From positions 22,818,001 through 22,882,000 of the forward strand of contig NC_079876.1 in assembly GCF_029227915.1 (NCBI RefSeq): 64,000 nt of DNA, in the 5' to 3' direction. The notes under the pieces were generated by a model. It made no database searches. It was not told the origin of the DNA and saw only the letters and a list, made by a program, of their open reading frames with translations. Positions 54,300-63,707 of the stretch are shown piece by piece. A program made the position numbers and the translations under genes. This DNA comes from Hydractinia symbiolongicarpus. Its lineage: Eukaryota; Cnidaria; Hydrozoa; Anthoathecata; Hydractiniidae. Numbering within the stretch: position 1 is the stretch's first letter; each line of letters opens with the position of its first letter.

Positions 54300-55070
54300 T
54301 CATTATTAATTTCTAGCGAAATTTTCGACTTTTCAGTCGTCTTGTTTTTTTTTTGCCATAAACTTGTTTGTGACGAAAGTATTTAATTGATGGCAAAATC
54401 ATTATGGGAAATGAAAGAATGAAAAAAGAGAAAAATGTTTTCTGTGAAGAATGATTAGTGTTATCCGACATCACAAAAACTCAACATAATAAAGATAAAG
54501 AATAAAAGAAAAAGGAAATAAAAACTACTTTAATGCATAATAATTGTTAAAATTTCGCAGTGTAAAAGTCAAACAAGTTGCGAAAAAAATCAAAACTAAA
54601 GTCAGATAAAAAAGGGAAATTTACAATCAAATCTTACTCTTTTTCAATTGTTGCTCTTCAGCTCAAAAAGGGGTGTTTTTCGGTATCTAAAAGCGTAAGT
54701 AAATTTTGGCATTTTAGCCTTCATTTCAATCAAAAAATGGTAAGTTAAGGTAAGTAAAAAACATATAAAATAATACAACAAATCTAGCGAATGAAACGTA
54801 CCGTAATTTATATATGATTAGCCTTATCGTTTAAAATAGAAAAACGAAATAGAAATTATTTTTTGTTTTGTTAATCAATTCGAAAATGTGTAGTTCCTGT
54901 TCTCAAAGACTTGCAATAAACCAAAACCAAATAAAAGTCTCTCTAGCTATAAAACTATAAAACTATAAAACTATAAAAGGTAATGAAGAAAAGAAAAAAT
55001 TCAATCAAGAAAAATAATCAACAAATATAAAAAATTATCAAAGATAAAACTAATGTCATTCAAAAGTAAA
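54300..55070. other. Ginger1 non-coding 3' region
   Basis: AT-rich DNA between the protease stop and the tandem duplication; ACTATAAAA is repeated four times near 54946-54978. No gene seen. Confidence 0.5.
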
Positions 55071-56003
55071 TCAAATTTCGGACACCTTAGGGAAGGGTCT
55101 CAGTTTTTGTTCTTCCAGACATGATATCAAATGTGCTCGCATTCTATCAACAACAAATACAGCGTCAGAGGGTGACTTTCCGTCCAGAAGTTCAGCTGCA
55201 AACGCTATCGCGAAAAGGCCACAATTATAGGCATCAGGTTGCTTTTGTACTTCCACGAAAGAAATAATCTCTTTTCCAGTGAAGTAATTTTTGTATAAGG
55301 ATTTGATTGATTTTTTCGAGGAGAGCGTTAGAAATTGATTCAAGCTGTCGCAAACTTGAACGCGACCATTAGAGCAAAAGCTGAGGATCCAGTGATTGCG
55401 ACCATCATGAAGTAGTTGGATGTGCTCTTGGTTAACGGCTTCATATGGCTCAACATTTTTCTTTTGGGAATTCAGGACTGTCTGGAACGTCAGAGGGGTT
55501 CCGATTTCTTGACAAATCAGCTTTTGAGCCGCATCCATTAGGTTGTCGTTCAACCAACTATCTTTAGAGATCAAGATATCCTTATCTTTTTGTTTCAAGA
55601 TATAGAGACGGTTACGAAGCCACTCGTTTGATTCGGTTTCGGGTAACTGGCTTGTTTTGGGAAACGATTTTCTCCAAAAGACACGATCAATTAGAAACCA
55701 GCTGTGCTTTTGCTTCTCAAGAATCAACCAAGCCGATTTCCAATTTTTGTGTGAAATTGCTTTACAGACATCATCGATCGTGCCACTTCCTGAACCAAAA
55801 TGTCGAGAAAGTTTGATTACACTCACTTTCACTTTGTTTCCATAGAATAGTAGCTTTTCCAGAAAATCACTGTAGAAATCCAGGTAGACGGATGGCAAGA
55901 GGCTACTTCTTCTTGGTTGGATGATTGTTCGAAATCTGGAACAAGTATTTGCAATGGATATGAAAGCACCAAAATCATGTTTAGTTGAATATTCTAAAAT
56001 CAA
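55071..56003 (-). CDS. Ginger1 Ulp1-type (C48) cysteine protease part
   Basis: 310 residues to a TGA at 55071. The catalytic pattern of Ulp1/SUMO proteases is complete: His in GRNHWILSF, Asp in VQVCDSLNQF, Gln in VQKQPDAYNCG and Cys in NCGLFAIAFA. Upstream lie a basic region and SWLNDNLMDAAQKLI, the usual Ulp1 start (W-L-N-D-x-x-I). In Ginger1 this protease is the C-terminal part of the transposase; here it is in another frame, overlapping the transposase end by four bases. TTGTTCCAG at about 55945 (minus strand) could be a splice acceptor joining the two, which would restore a single protein. Confidence 0.8.
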   Translation of the reverse strand: MILEYSTKHDFGAFISIANTCSRFRTIIQPRRSSLLPSVYLDFYSDFLEKLLFYGNKVKVSVIKLSRHFGSGSGTIDDVCKAISHKNWKSAWLILEKQKHSWFLIDRVFWRKSFPKTSQLPETESNEWLRNRLYILKQKDKDILISKDSWLNDNLMDAAQKLICQEIGTPLTFQTVLNSQKKNVEPYEAVNQEHIQLLHDGRNHWILSFCSNGRVQVCDSLNQFLTLSSKKSIKSLYKNYFTGKEIISFVEVQKQPDAYNCGLFAIAFAAELLDGKSPSDAVFVVDRMRAHLISCLEEQKLRPFPKVSEI

Positions 56004-57535
56004 GACTCTTGCGGTTTACCTTCGTCTCCAAACTCTTGCGGTCCACCTTCGTGCGGTTCACCCTCGTCTCCAGACTCTTGCGGTTCACCTTCGTCTCCAG
56101 ACTCTTGCGGTCCACCTTCGTGCGGTTCACCCTCGTCTCCAGACTCTTGCGGTTCACCTTCGTCTTCAGACTCTTGCGGTTGACCTTCGTCTCCAGACTC
56201 TAGCGGTTTACTGGTATCTTCAAACTCTTGCGGTTCACTTGCATAAAAAGGTTTTACGACGGAAACATTATACTTTTTTTTCAATGTAACCCCTTTTGCA
56301 TTACTGAGTTCACATAAGCCTCTTTTTGATATCGATGTTAGAGTGTATGGACCAACCCATTTGAATTTGAATTTCCCACCCTTTCGATCTTGTCGTTTCA
56401 GATCTTGAAGGAGTACTTGTGAGCCAATGGGTATGGTTGATTCAGGCTGACTGTGGCGTCTATTGTAATCTCTTTGTTGCTTCTTCTGGGCCTTTTCGAT
56501 GTTTTCCCCTGCAATACAGTGTGATACTTCTCGTAGCTTCAAGCTCGAATTTAGGATATCTTTGAATGACTCAATGTCGAAAGGATCATCAAATTTGCCA
56601 AGTTCTGCAGGTTCCTTGATCAAGTCGTACTTTACGTCAATGAGTAAAGTAGGGTGTCGATTATACAGTAAAAAGAAAGGCGAAAATTTTGTCGAAAAGT
56701 GAATACTTGCGCGGTGTGCAAAAAGAACACCATCGATAACATCTACCCATTTTGCTGGATTTTCTTCCAAGACTTTAATTAACGTATCTTTAATAGTCCG
56801 ATTCTGCCGTTCGCACAATCCATTGGCCTGAGGGTGGTAAGCTGAGGTCACCCTTTGGTCTGTCCCTGTCAGTTTAAGCAAGGCATCAGATACTTGGTTC
56901 ACAAATTCTCTCCCTTGGTCGTTAATTTGTGTCTTAAAACAGCCATGACGACAGATCATTTCGTACAAAAATCTTGCTACAGTTGGGGCAGTTTTGTCTT
57001 GAACAGGTTTGGCTTCTAACCATTTTGAAAAATAGTCAATCAATACAATCAAGTGTTTGTAGCCATTCATTTCGGGTAGATTGCATATATTCACCCCAAC
57101 TTGTTGCATAACATTTGAATCGACATGGATACTTTGAAGTTCAGGTGAGATATTCTTGACTATTTTCCCTTGTTTTTGGCATTTTTGACAAGTTCGAATA
57201 TAGTTTTTAACATCATCGACCATACCATGCCAATAAAATCTCTCGGATACTTTTTGGTAGGTCGAGTCGCGTCCTCTATGACCACTCATTGCCACTGACT
57301 CGACAGTTTCATTGATGCCCTCGTGTATGTCGTGAATGATGGCATTCTTTCTTTGATTTTCAAAAATAACTCTTCTGGTCCCTTTAAACGTCAGATGACC
57401 ATCAACAATTGAAAAGTTTTTACTCGATTTCCTAAAGTTACTTTTGTCTCCTTTTTTTTTTATATGAGCAGGGTACTGCCCATTTCTAATATAATTCTCA
57501 ATATCTTGCAATTTCACATGCTTATTCGTCGACAT
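56000..57535 (-). CDS. Ginger1 transposase (Gypsy-integrase type)
   Basis: The best start is the ATG at 57535 (MSTNKHVKLQDIENYIRNGQ); the frame is open a little further upstream. H2C2 zinc finger: HDIHEG..SGHRGRDSTYQ..CQKCQKQG. Catalytic core: VLIDYFSKWLEA (Asp), INDQGREF (Asp), NGLCERQNRTI (Glu). GPY/F module: FKFKWVGPYTLTSI. The C-terminal 70 residues are tandem copies of ESGDEGEPQ. Length and order match Ginger1 transposases, with all catalytic residues kept. It would cut and paste the element at CCGG sites. Confidence 0.92.
   Translation of the reverse strand: MSTNKHVKLQDIENYIRNGQYPAHIKKKGDKSNFRKSSKNFSIVDGHLTFKGTRRVIFENQRKNAIIHDIHEGINETVESVAMSGHRGRDSTYQKVSERFYWHGMVDDVKNYIRTCQKCQKQGKIVKNISPELQSIHVDSNVMQQVGVNICNLPEMNGYKHLIVLIDYFSKWLEAKPVQDKTAPTVARFLYEMICRHGCFKTQINDQGREFVNQVSDALLKLTGTDQRVTSAYHPQANGLCERQNRTIKDTLIKVLEENPAKWVDVIDGVLFAHRASIHFSTKFSPFFLLYNRHPTLLIDVKYDLIKEPAELGKFDDPFDIESFKDILNSSLKLREVSHCIAGENIEKAQKKQQRDYNRRHSQPESTIPIGSQVLLQDLKRQDRKGGKFKFKWVGPYTLTSISKRGLCELSNAKGVTLKKKYNVSVVKPFYASEPQEFEDTSKPLESGDEGQPQESEDEGEPQESGDEGEPHEGGPQESGDEGEPQESGDEGEPHEGGPQEFGDEGKPQES
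56010..56240 (-). repeat. Coding minisatellite at transposase C-terminus
   Basis: 27-bp and 12-bp units encode ESGDEGEPQ, EDEGEPQES and HEGGPQ, giving an acidic, Pro-rich tail. Such repeats change copy number easily. Confidence 0.85.
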
Positions 57536-57599
57536 GTTGATTAAAATTAAGAAGCTTGAATAACATAAACATTCGAATTTTTTCATACACATGCAATGG

Positions 57600-57784
57600 A
57601 GAGTCTTCTTCTGGGAGTGCTTTTTTCCTAGGAAAAAAGTACTCCGTAGCTTTAATCGGGGGAGTACTTATTTCCTAGAGGGAGTACTTTTTTCCCAGGA
57701 TAAAAGTACTCCGGGAGTATTTATTTCCGGGAAATAAGTACTCCGGGAGTACTTTTTCTCAGGGAGTACTTGTTTTCTGGTACA
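57600..57784 (-). repeat. Ginger1 right terminal repeat with TACTCCC motifs
   Basis: GGGAGTACTT and AGTACTCCGGGAGT words separated by TTTCC(C)GGGAAA, about seven times, ending TTCTGGTACA before CCGG. Inverse of the left end. Confidence 0.75.
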
Positions 57785-58149
57785 CCGGGTGAAGCTAATG
57801 TTACAATTAAGAACAAATTAAAAAACGTTGATAAAATGCTATGTTCTACAAATATAAACATTACAAAAGCGTGTCGTCAATAAAAACCAAGTGTACGACT
57901 TCGAACAGACCTGTGGTCTGCCACAGGCTTCACCTTCTATAGTTTGAACGATTACCTATCAAGATAAAGGAAAAAAAATCATGCATTACGTTGTCTCTTT
58001 GAAGCAACGGCTGGTGGGTGGGACAATATTAAATCGTATTTCAATTTTATATTTATAAAACCTGAATTACATTGCGGCGATACGCGCCTTACGTAATTGG
58101 GGAATTTTATTTCATATGAAATTTCCATACGATTTAATATTGGATAGTC
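57785..58149. repeat. DIRS-related inverted structure left of the DIRS element
   Basis: CAATATTAAATCGTAT (about 58023) and ATACGATTTAATATTGG (about 58130) are inverse copies around ATTGCGGCG..CGCGCCTTACG. The arrangement resembles the internal complementary region that DIRS elements use to close their circle. 57790-58020 has nothing recognisable apart from this. Confidence 0.5.
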
Positions 58150-58210
58150 GAGCCCATTCTGCCTCATAATGGCACCCCAAGTGCCGCTCTGCCTCAGTTC
58201 AAAGCTTATT

Positions 58211-59090
58211 TTAAAACACCTTGTTCTGGTATATTTTAGCCTTATTCAAAATAGGTCTATGATAATGTTTTTGCCAGGTTGAAGATTTTGAAGACCATTG
58301 TCCCCGATCAAGTATACTTTCCATGGACAAACCCATTCCCTTTGCTTTAGATGAAGATGCTGATCGACAGGAGTGTGCTGTGAAACGTTTGATGTCTACC
58401 CCTGCGTTTTTAAGTACAGTCTTTATCAAACCTGCAATAGTACTACGAACCACTTCACGATAAAGTTTGACTGGACTTAGTAGCAATTGACATTGCTGGT
58501 TACAACGCCAACCCTGGGATCTTACAATGTATTGGTTCAAGCAAGAAACAATGCACAATTTTTTGTTTTCTGAAAACTCATGATACTCAATTGTTGGTGG
58601 GGGACTCCCTTTTTTCCGAGTTTTTGTTCTCTCAGAAAGTTCAAAAACGTACGAAGTTTGTATTTTAACCATGTAGCGGGTATCTAATAGTTTCAGTTCT
58701 CATCCCCTGGAAGCTGAACATAATGCCAACAACATGACAGTTTTTAAAACTAATAGGCGATTTGTTAGATGTTCATTTTCCGACAAATTTCCTAAATAAG
58801 ATAAGAGCTGTTGAACATCCCACACAAACACAAATCTGGGTTGTTGAGGTCTCTTATTTGCCACACCCATGGTTAATTCACACCCTCGGATGTTTGCCTA
58901 CATAAAAACCATCAATAGGGGCATGAAATGCAGAGATAGCTGATCTGTATCCATTAGTAGTGCTATACTGAAACACCTGTTCGAACATTTCAGCTAAAAA
59001 ATTTAAAATATAATCCAAAGAACATTTAACGGGATCAACCGCTAAGCAACCTGGGTCTGGTTTCCAAGACATGTAACTCGGTACCTAATG
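58211..59090 (-). pseudogene. DIRS tyrosine recombinase
   Basis: The N-terminal part is in frame 59072-58878 (FQYSTTNGYRSAISAFH, then VGKHPRV), continues after a frame change through NKRPQQPRFVFVWDVQQLL and LVLKTVMLLALCSASRG, has a TGA at about 58697, then runs as a clean frame from 58672: VVRSTIAGLIKTVL, FTAHSCRSASSSKAKG (His-x-x-Arg of the catalytic site), ILDRGQWSSKSSTWQKHYHR (Trp and catalytic Tyr). The C-terminal catalytic residues are therefore present; only a stop and a frame change break it. The enzyme would integrate the circular DNA intermediate. Confidence 0.8.
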
Positions 59091-59153
59091 AAAAAGTCTT
59101 GATGCAAATAGGTCTACGTCTGGTGTGCCCCACCTTTTGCATAGAGTCTTGAA

Positions 59154-60545
59154 TCATCGAGGATCTAGAAGCCATTCGCTCAAGTCCACTAAGTTTCTGT
59201 ACATCCAGTCTGCCTTCACATTCAGTTTCCATGGTAGATGTTCTGCTGTAATTGTGATCTCCTTGGATAATAGAAAAGTCCACAGGTCTCTTGATAACTG
59301 AATCAAGCGAGGGTCCTTGGTGCCCCCCATTTTCATTATATAAGCTAGCGCTGTCATATTGTCTATTTGAAAGTGAATATGTTCTAAGGGCATCATTTTG
59401 TAGAAAGTTAGTGTAGCTAGATAGACTGCCTTTATTTCTAAGATGTTGATGTGAAGGTTAGATTCTTGCAGATACCATTGCCCCCCTATATTCCTTCCCT
59501 GAAAAACTGCTCCCCAACCTTGTTTGGATGCATCTGTTTGGATTATTACCCCCTGGAGGGATTTTAATATTGATCTTCCCTGGGTCAGTGCCAAATTGTT
59601 CAGCCACCACCGGATTTCCCATAGAGCCTGTGGGTCTAAATGAACAACTGCCTGGTAACTTTTGTTTAATTGTAAAGCTTTTATCAAGCACTTTTGCATA
59701 TATCTTATCTGTAAGTTTGCTGGAATGACCGCTGGGGAGGTTAAGGATAGTTTGCCAACCAGACTGCTCAGTTCCCACACAGTTATTGAGGTTTTTTTCA
59801 GTACCTCTTTGCATTTCTCCTCTATTCTTTTCACTTTTTCTTGGGGCACGTTCATGCTCATGTTCATTGAATTTATCTCTACACCCAGGAAATTTATTGT
59901 TTGGACTGGCTCCAGAATAGACTTGGGAAAATTGATGACAAATCCCAAATTTTGTAGAAAAAAAATGAGAGTATCTCTTGCTTGAAACAATTTTTCCCTC
60001 GACTGGCTTTTCATTTTCATCAATTTGGTGAATATCACTAGAGCAACTTCCTTCTAATTTATTCGGAAGTTCTGAGGTATTTTTAGTTGTTTTGGTTGTT
60101 CCATGAAAGGAATCTGCAATCCCGAGACATACTCCAAAATTTCTGGGTCTTTTGTTAGTATTTCCCAGTTGTCTACAAAAAATTTTAGTCTTCCTGCCAA
60201 TGGGTAATTGATATTTTCGAGACTCAGCGTTTTGTTTTTAAGAAACAAATGCCTCACTGAGGGATGAACGTGTTGCAGATTCCTTAAAGGAATTATTTCT
60301 GGACATTTCAGGTTTATTGCTCTCAATGGAGTCAACCTGGTGAAGGTCTCCCTCAAATTTTGATTTCTTACCTCCAAGTCTTGGAATACTTGTCTGCTTG
60401 AAGTTACTAATTTGTTGTTGGTTGTGGCGTGGGGCCGGCTTAAAACGCCCCCATTGTTTTTTGTCCAATGAGGGCTCCCCTCGAAAGGGCCGTTTGAAAC
60501 TGTTTGTTCTTGAAGTCGATGATGAGGACTTTCTTGCCAAACCAT
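59154..60545 (-). pseudogene. DIRS reverse transcriptase/RNase H, core deleted
   Basis: The frame 60545-60054 covers the segment before the reverse transcriptase (NYPLAGRLKFFVDNWEILT). The frame 60038-59154 begins VIFTKLMKMKSQ and jumps to FQARDTLIFFLQNLGFVINF, INFLGVEINS, then the RNase H part: GVIIQTDASKQGWGAVFQG (Asp), NILEIKAVYLATLTF (Glu), FQIDNMTALAYI (Asp) and LPWKLNVKAD (Asp). The fingers/palm with the YLDD box that should lie around these joints is absent, so it cannot polymerise DNA; the RNase H part looks intact. Confidence 0.8.
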
Positions 60546-61303
60546 AAACTTCTTTTGATTTCTTCTTTGTCTTTGCAGTATCGATTACGTGCTCCTGAAA
60601 TTTTTTCACAGATTGTCTTCTGTTGGAATTTCCAAAATTTGCGATTCGTCTTTCAACGTGACTTTCGCTTTCTTTTTGTCTGGCATAATAGCCGACAACA
60701 CATTTCATCTTCGGTGATATGAAACAGTATTAAAAGCTTGTCCCAATAACAGTACAATTTGCTCAACTGATTGAGATAGATCCTTCCAGGAAATTTCCTC
60801 AGGGTTTTCCCTTGATGCACCAAGTGACGCTTCAATTGCATACCATGTACGGCTCAAAGGCTCCAAAACATTGCGTATTTTTTGTTGGATTCGCTACAAT
60901 CCCTCATCCAAAATCAACTCAATACGTTTTCTGCTTTCTTCAAACAATTTGCAGAATATATCCAATTTTTTGGCTTGATGATATTTGTAGGAACTGCATT
61001 TTCATCCAGCACACTGTCTTTCAAGCCCCTGTCTAGGACGAAACGCTGCATGTATTTGTTAGCATACTCTGCTAGTTCAATAGGCAGTTCGTAATCATTC
61101 ATCCTCTCATCAGATAAAGCTTCAAACCGTTTTCGTTTAAAGCAAGGTTCGTAGTCATCAGTATCCTCTTGGATACTATGCTCTAGGGGACGTTTCTCCC
61201 CGACTTCGTGGTCTAAATCACCACTAGCTATTCTCCGAAGAAATTTCCGATAAAACGTTTCCATTATCTTCCATTGTGTTAGTCGGAATGATTGCTGAGA
61301 CAA
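60238..61303 (-). pseudogene. DIRS Gag-like region
   Basis: Frame 61303-60914 (QQSFRLTQWKIMETFYRKFL, then ELPIELAEYANKYMQRFV) and frame 60708-60238 (HVERRIANFGNSNRRQSVKK, a Lys/Ser/Arg-rich tail ending PRHNQQQISNF) look like the two halves of a DIRS Gag; the part between is broken by stops and shifts (60910-60715). Conserved DIRS pieces such as YANKY-x-x-F support the call. Confidence 0.6.
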
Positions 61304-61408
61304 CTTTAGATAAAATTTTAAAAATAACTTTTGTCTGCTTCGCTTGCGAGAATAAGTCGAAAGAGGCAGAGCGGCACTCGGGGTGCCATTATGAGGCAGA
61401 ATGGGCTC

Positions 61409-61955
61409 AATAAAATCAACAATTATATAGTATGAGGAAACAAGGATTGTATTGTTTTAATTTTAAAAGATAGAAACAGTCGGTTAGTCTTGTTTTGACA
61501 CGATGTTGATATTTTATTTTCAACTCAACAGTTAAGTCAGGCAAAAAAGTTTGTCTCGATTATTCAAATGTTGTTCAAGTGACTATAATGAACTAAAATG
61601 TTAACATTGCGTAATGGAATGATTGAAAAGTTAAATAATAATTACTGCGGTTGGTTATTTAAAATAATCCTGATTGCTTATCGCTTGCTTAAAAAAGCTT
61701 TTATTCTGTACACTGTAATTATGCTATTGAAGTTAATCGTTTACTTTTTTTCTCCTTGTTTTCTGCATAGTCGAAGTTAAACCACTGTAATTAGTTGTGT
61801 TGTGTATAAAAAAACATTCACATTTTCTGCGAGTCTAAATGCATCTACATAAAGTAAATATAAGTTTCTAAGAAGTATTTTCCTAATGGCTGTTAAGACT
61901 GTTCAAGCAATAACGAGGTACACTGTATACATTTTTTGTATGTATCAATGTGCCA
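61409..61955. other. No gene recognised
   Basis: AT-rich DNA upstream of the amine oxidase exons; the open frame at 61598-61780 (+) has hydrophobic stretches but no family and no splice support. Confidence 0.4.
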
Positions 61956-61959
61956 ATAC

Positions 61960-62039
61960 TGACGTCAAAAAAATTCAAACGACGGATATTGTCTATCTTT
62001 TTCTGCTTAGTTGAACTTTTTCACATGCTTATCGACTAG
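61960..62039 (+). mobile_element. Helitron-like 3' end fragment
   Basis: ACTGACGTCAAAAAAATTC..TTTTTCACATGCTTATCGACTAG before T matches the 3' end of the units at 7383-9098. No 5' end is seen, so it is a truncated copy or solo end. Confidence 0.5.
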
Positions 62040-62240
62040 TATATATATTAATCCTATTCTGAGAGTAGTAAGAATATAGGAAACATTTCTTCATCAGGTA
62101 CTGAAATAAAAATCTTGCAAGAGATTTTTATGTTTTTTATTTATCTATTCTAATTTGAAGATGTTTTAAAACAACTTGATTTCCTTTTTTAACTTTTTTA
62201 AAATTTAAATACGCTAATTTTTTTTTCGTACTTTCCATAG

Positions 62241-62611
62241 GGATGTCAAAGTATTGATACTGGGAGCTGGATGCTCTGGATTAGGTGAACTAAATATGTT
62301 TGTTTATATCATTTTTTGTTTGTTTTTGCTTTGTTTACTTTCGCGTCGTTTATTGCAGTTTGTTATTGCTTTAATTTAACAGGGGCGGCTGTTCATTTCC
62401 ACAAAAACAACATCAATGATTTTCTTGTTGTAGAAGGAAATGATTACATAGGTGGAAGAGTAAAGTCAGCCACGTTTTCTGGTGAAACAGTCGCCTTAGG
62501 GGCCGGTTCTATTCATTCAGCTGACAGGAACCATAAGTTTTACCAATTATCCAAAAAGTATGGCCTGAGAATGGTGAAAGATGACTATTCCGCTAAAAAT
62601 GTCGTATACAG
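62241..62611 (+). CDS. Flavin amine oxidase, first recognisable exons
   Basis: Exon 62241-62284 after TTTCCATAG encodes DVKVLILGAGCSGL, the start of the FAD-binding dinucleotide fold (G-x-G-x-x-G). Exon 62383-62611 after TTTAACAG encodes NDFLVVEGNDYIGGRVKSAT (the E-x(5-6)-GGR motif of amine oxidases) and VALGAGSIHSADRNHKFY, and ends at CAGGTAGGC. The phases join (1 into 1). The family includes polyamine oxidases, monoamine oxidases and L-amino acid oxidases; the G-A-G-S-I-H stretch leans to polyamine-oxidase-like enzymes. Further exons must lie beyond the window or after the foldback element at 62842. The first exon with the start codon is not recognised. Confidence 0.8.
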
Positions 62612-62841
62612 GTAGGCTTTTGTATGAAATTTATTCGGGTTTCCCATTAGTGCATTGTTTACACAATCAAGATTCTTGCCACTCTCACTATTGGCTAAAA
62701 ACAGCTTTATTTATAGCTCATTTGTCCAGTGAAATATCCATCTAAAGCTTTACGATGTAATGAATTAGTTATTAGGTTATCTCATAGAAAAATCCACGAA
62801 TATCCACACATATTTCGGGTAGAACTATGTGGTAGTTTGTA
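62612..62841. other. Intron sequence of amine oxidase gene
   Basis: Begins GTAGGC. Nothing else is recognised. Confidence 0.4.
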
Positions 62842-63707
62842 CGATGGCCCCACTTCTCTTCTTAATAAAAACCCTTTCTCATCTTAGTCAAAAAACTTCT
62901 CTTTTTAGTTAAAACACTTCTCTTCTTTCCTCTAAAATCTTCTCTTCCGTTCAAAACACTTTTTTTCCAAAGTGAGAAACACTTTTCTTCCATGAACTCA
63001 AAAAATTTCCGGACCCAATTCCGTTCCGGAATATTGATTAAGCTAGATTTCGCTAACCCACGTTTTTTGAATAAATGACCGACCCGTCACCTCCAAATTT
63101 TTTGCGTTTTTCATATATTAGGGAAACGAGAGTGAATAAATGACGTATCCGTTTAATATAATATCTTATAAGAATTTTAACCAGGCTGGCCATTATTTCT
63201 TTATTGTTCTAAACAAAATACGTATTGTTTTAATCTAAAATCCTAGCCTGACATTTTTGAAAGGAAATGTGCTTTGCTTGGTTGACACCACCATGATTTT
63301 GAGGACTCTCGGTAGCCATCTATTTTGCCATTTATTGTGTCTCTTGATAAATAAAATTAATTACTTTGCTACTGATCTGAATTGATTCGTGATATTATTT
63401 TATTCATGCACATGCTTCGGGACCTGCTACAATATTTTAATAATAATATTTTTATTCTTAAATTGAGCACGTGTTAGCCAAGTATGCTTCTTGCGAAAAG
63501 TGAAAAGACCATGGGTGTAAAATTGCGGACCAGATTTTTAAATTACTTGTGAAGAGAAAGTTTGGGGCCACATGCAGAGAAGTGTTAAGTGCAGAAAAGA
63601 TGTGTCAAAATTCAGAAGAGAAGTGTGAGAATACAGAAGAGAACTGTTTGGATCATAGAAGAGAAGTGATTTTAATTTGGAAGAAACGTGAGCCATAGGG
63701 GCCATCG
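62842..63707. mobile_element. Foldback element with subterminal repeats
   Basis: CGATGGCCCC at 62842 and GGGGCCATCG ending at 63707 are inverted ends, with TA outside each. Inside both ends lie arrays of about 25-bp units containing ACTTCTCTTCT (left) or AGAAGAGAAGT (right), five or six each. No transposase. The TA flanks would fit a Tc1/mariner-type mini-element, but the repeat arrays are unlike that group. Confidence 0.7.

Larger units (their letters stand above)
53486..57784 (-). mobile_element. Complete Ginger1 DNA transposon
   Basis: 4299 bp. It begins TGTCGCGG and ends GGTACA, with CCGG on both sides (53482-53485 and 57785-57788), the target duplication known for Ginger1. The termini are imperfect inverted repeats of about 190 bp made largely of AAGTACTCCC and TTTCCCGGGA words. 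It carries an unbroken 530-residue integrase-like transposase and a Ulp1-type protease frame, both on the minus strand. Known Ginger1 transposases have a GPY/F module and a C-terminal OTU or Ulp1 protease, as here. Nothing visible prevents activity apart from the unresolved junction between the two frames at 56000. Confidence 0.9.
58150..61408 (-). mobile_element. DIRS-like tyrosine-recombinase retrotransposon, internally deleted
   Basis: 46-bp inverted terminal repeats (58150-58195 and 61363-61408, one mismatch) beginning GAGCCCATTCTGCC. Between them on the minus strand lie Gag-like frames (61303-60914 and 60708-60238), a reverse transcriptase/RNase H frame (60545-59154) and a tyrosine recombinase (59090-58211). 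There are no LTRs and no DDE integrase, as expected for DIRS. The reverse transcriptase core is missing. Confidence 0.85.

Noticed and set aside
55921-56289. Plus-strand frame with repeated LRLQTLAVHL units
   Set aside because: Shadow of the minus-strand coding minisatellite at the end of the Ginger1 transposase.
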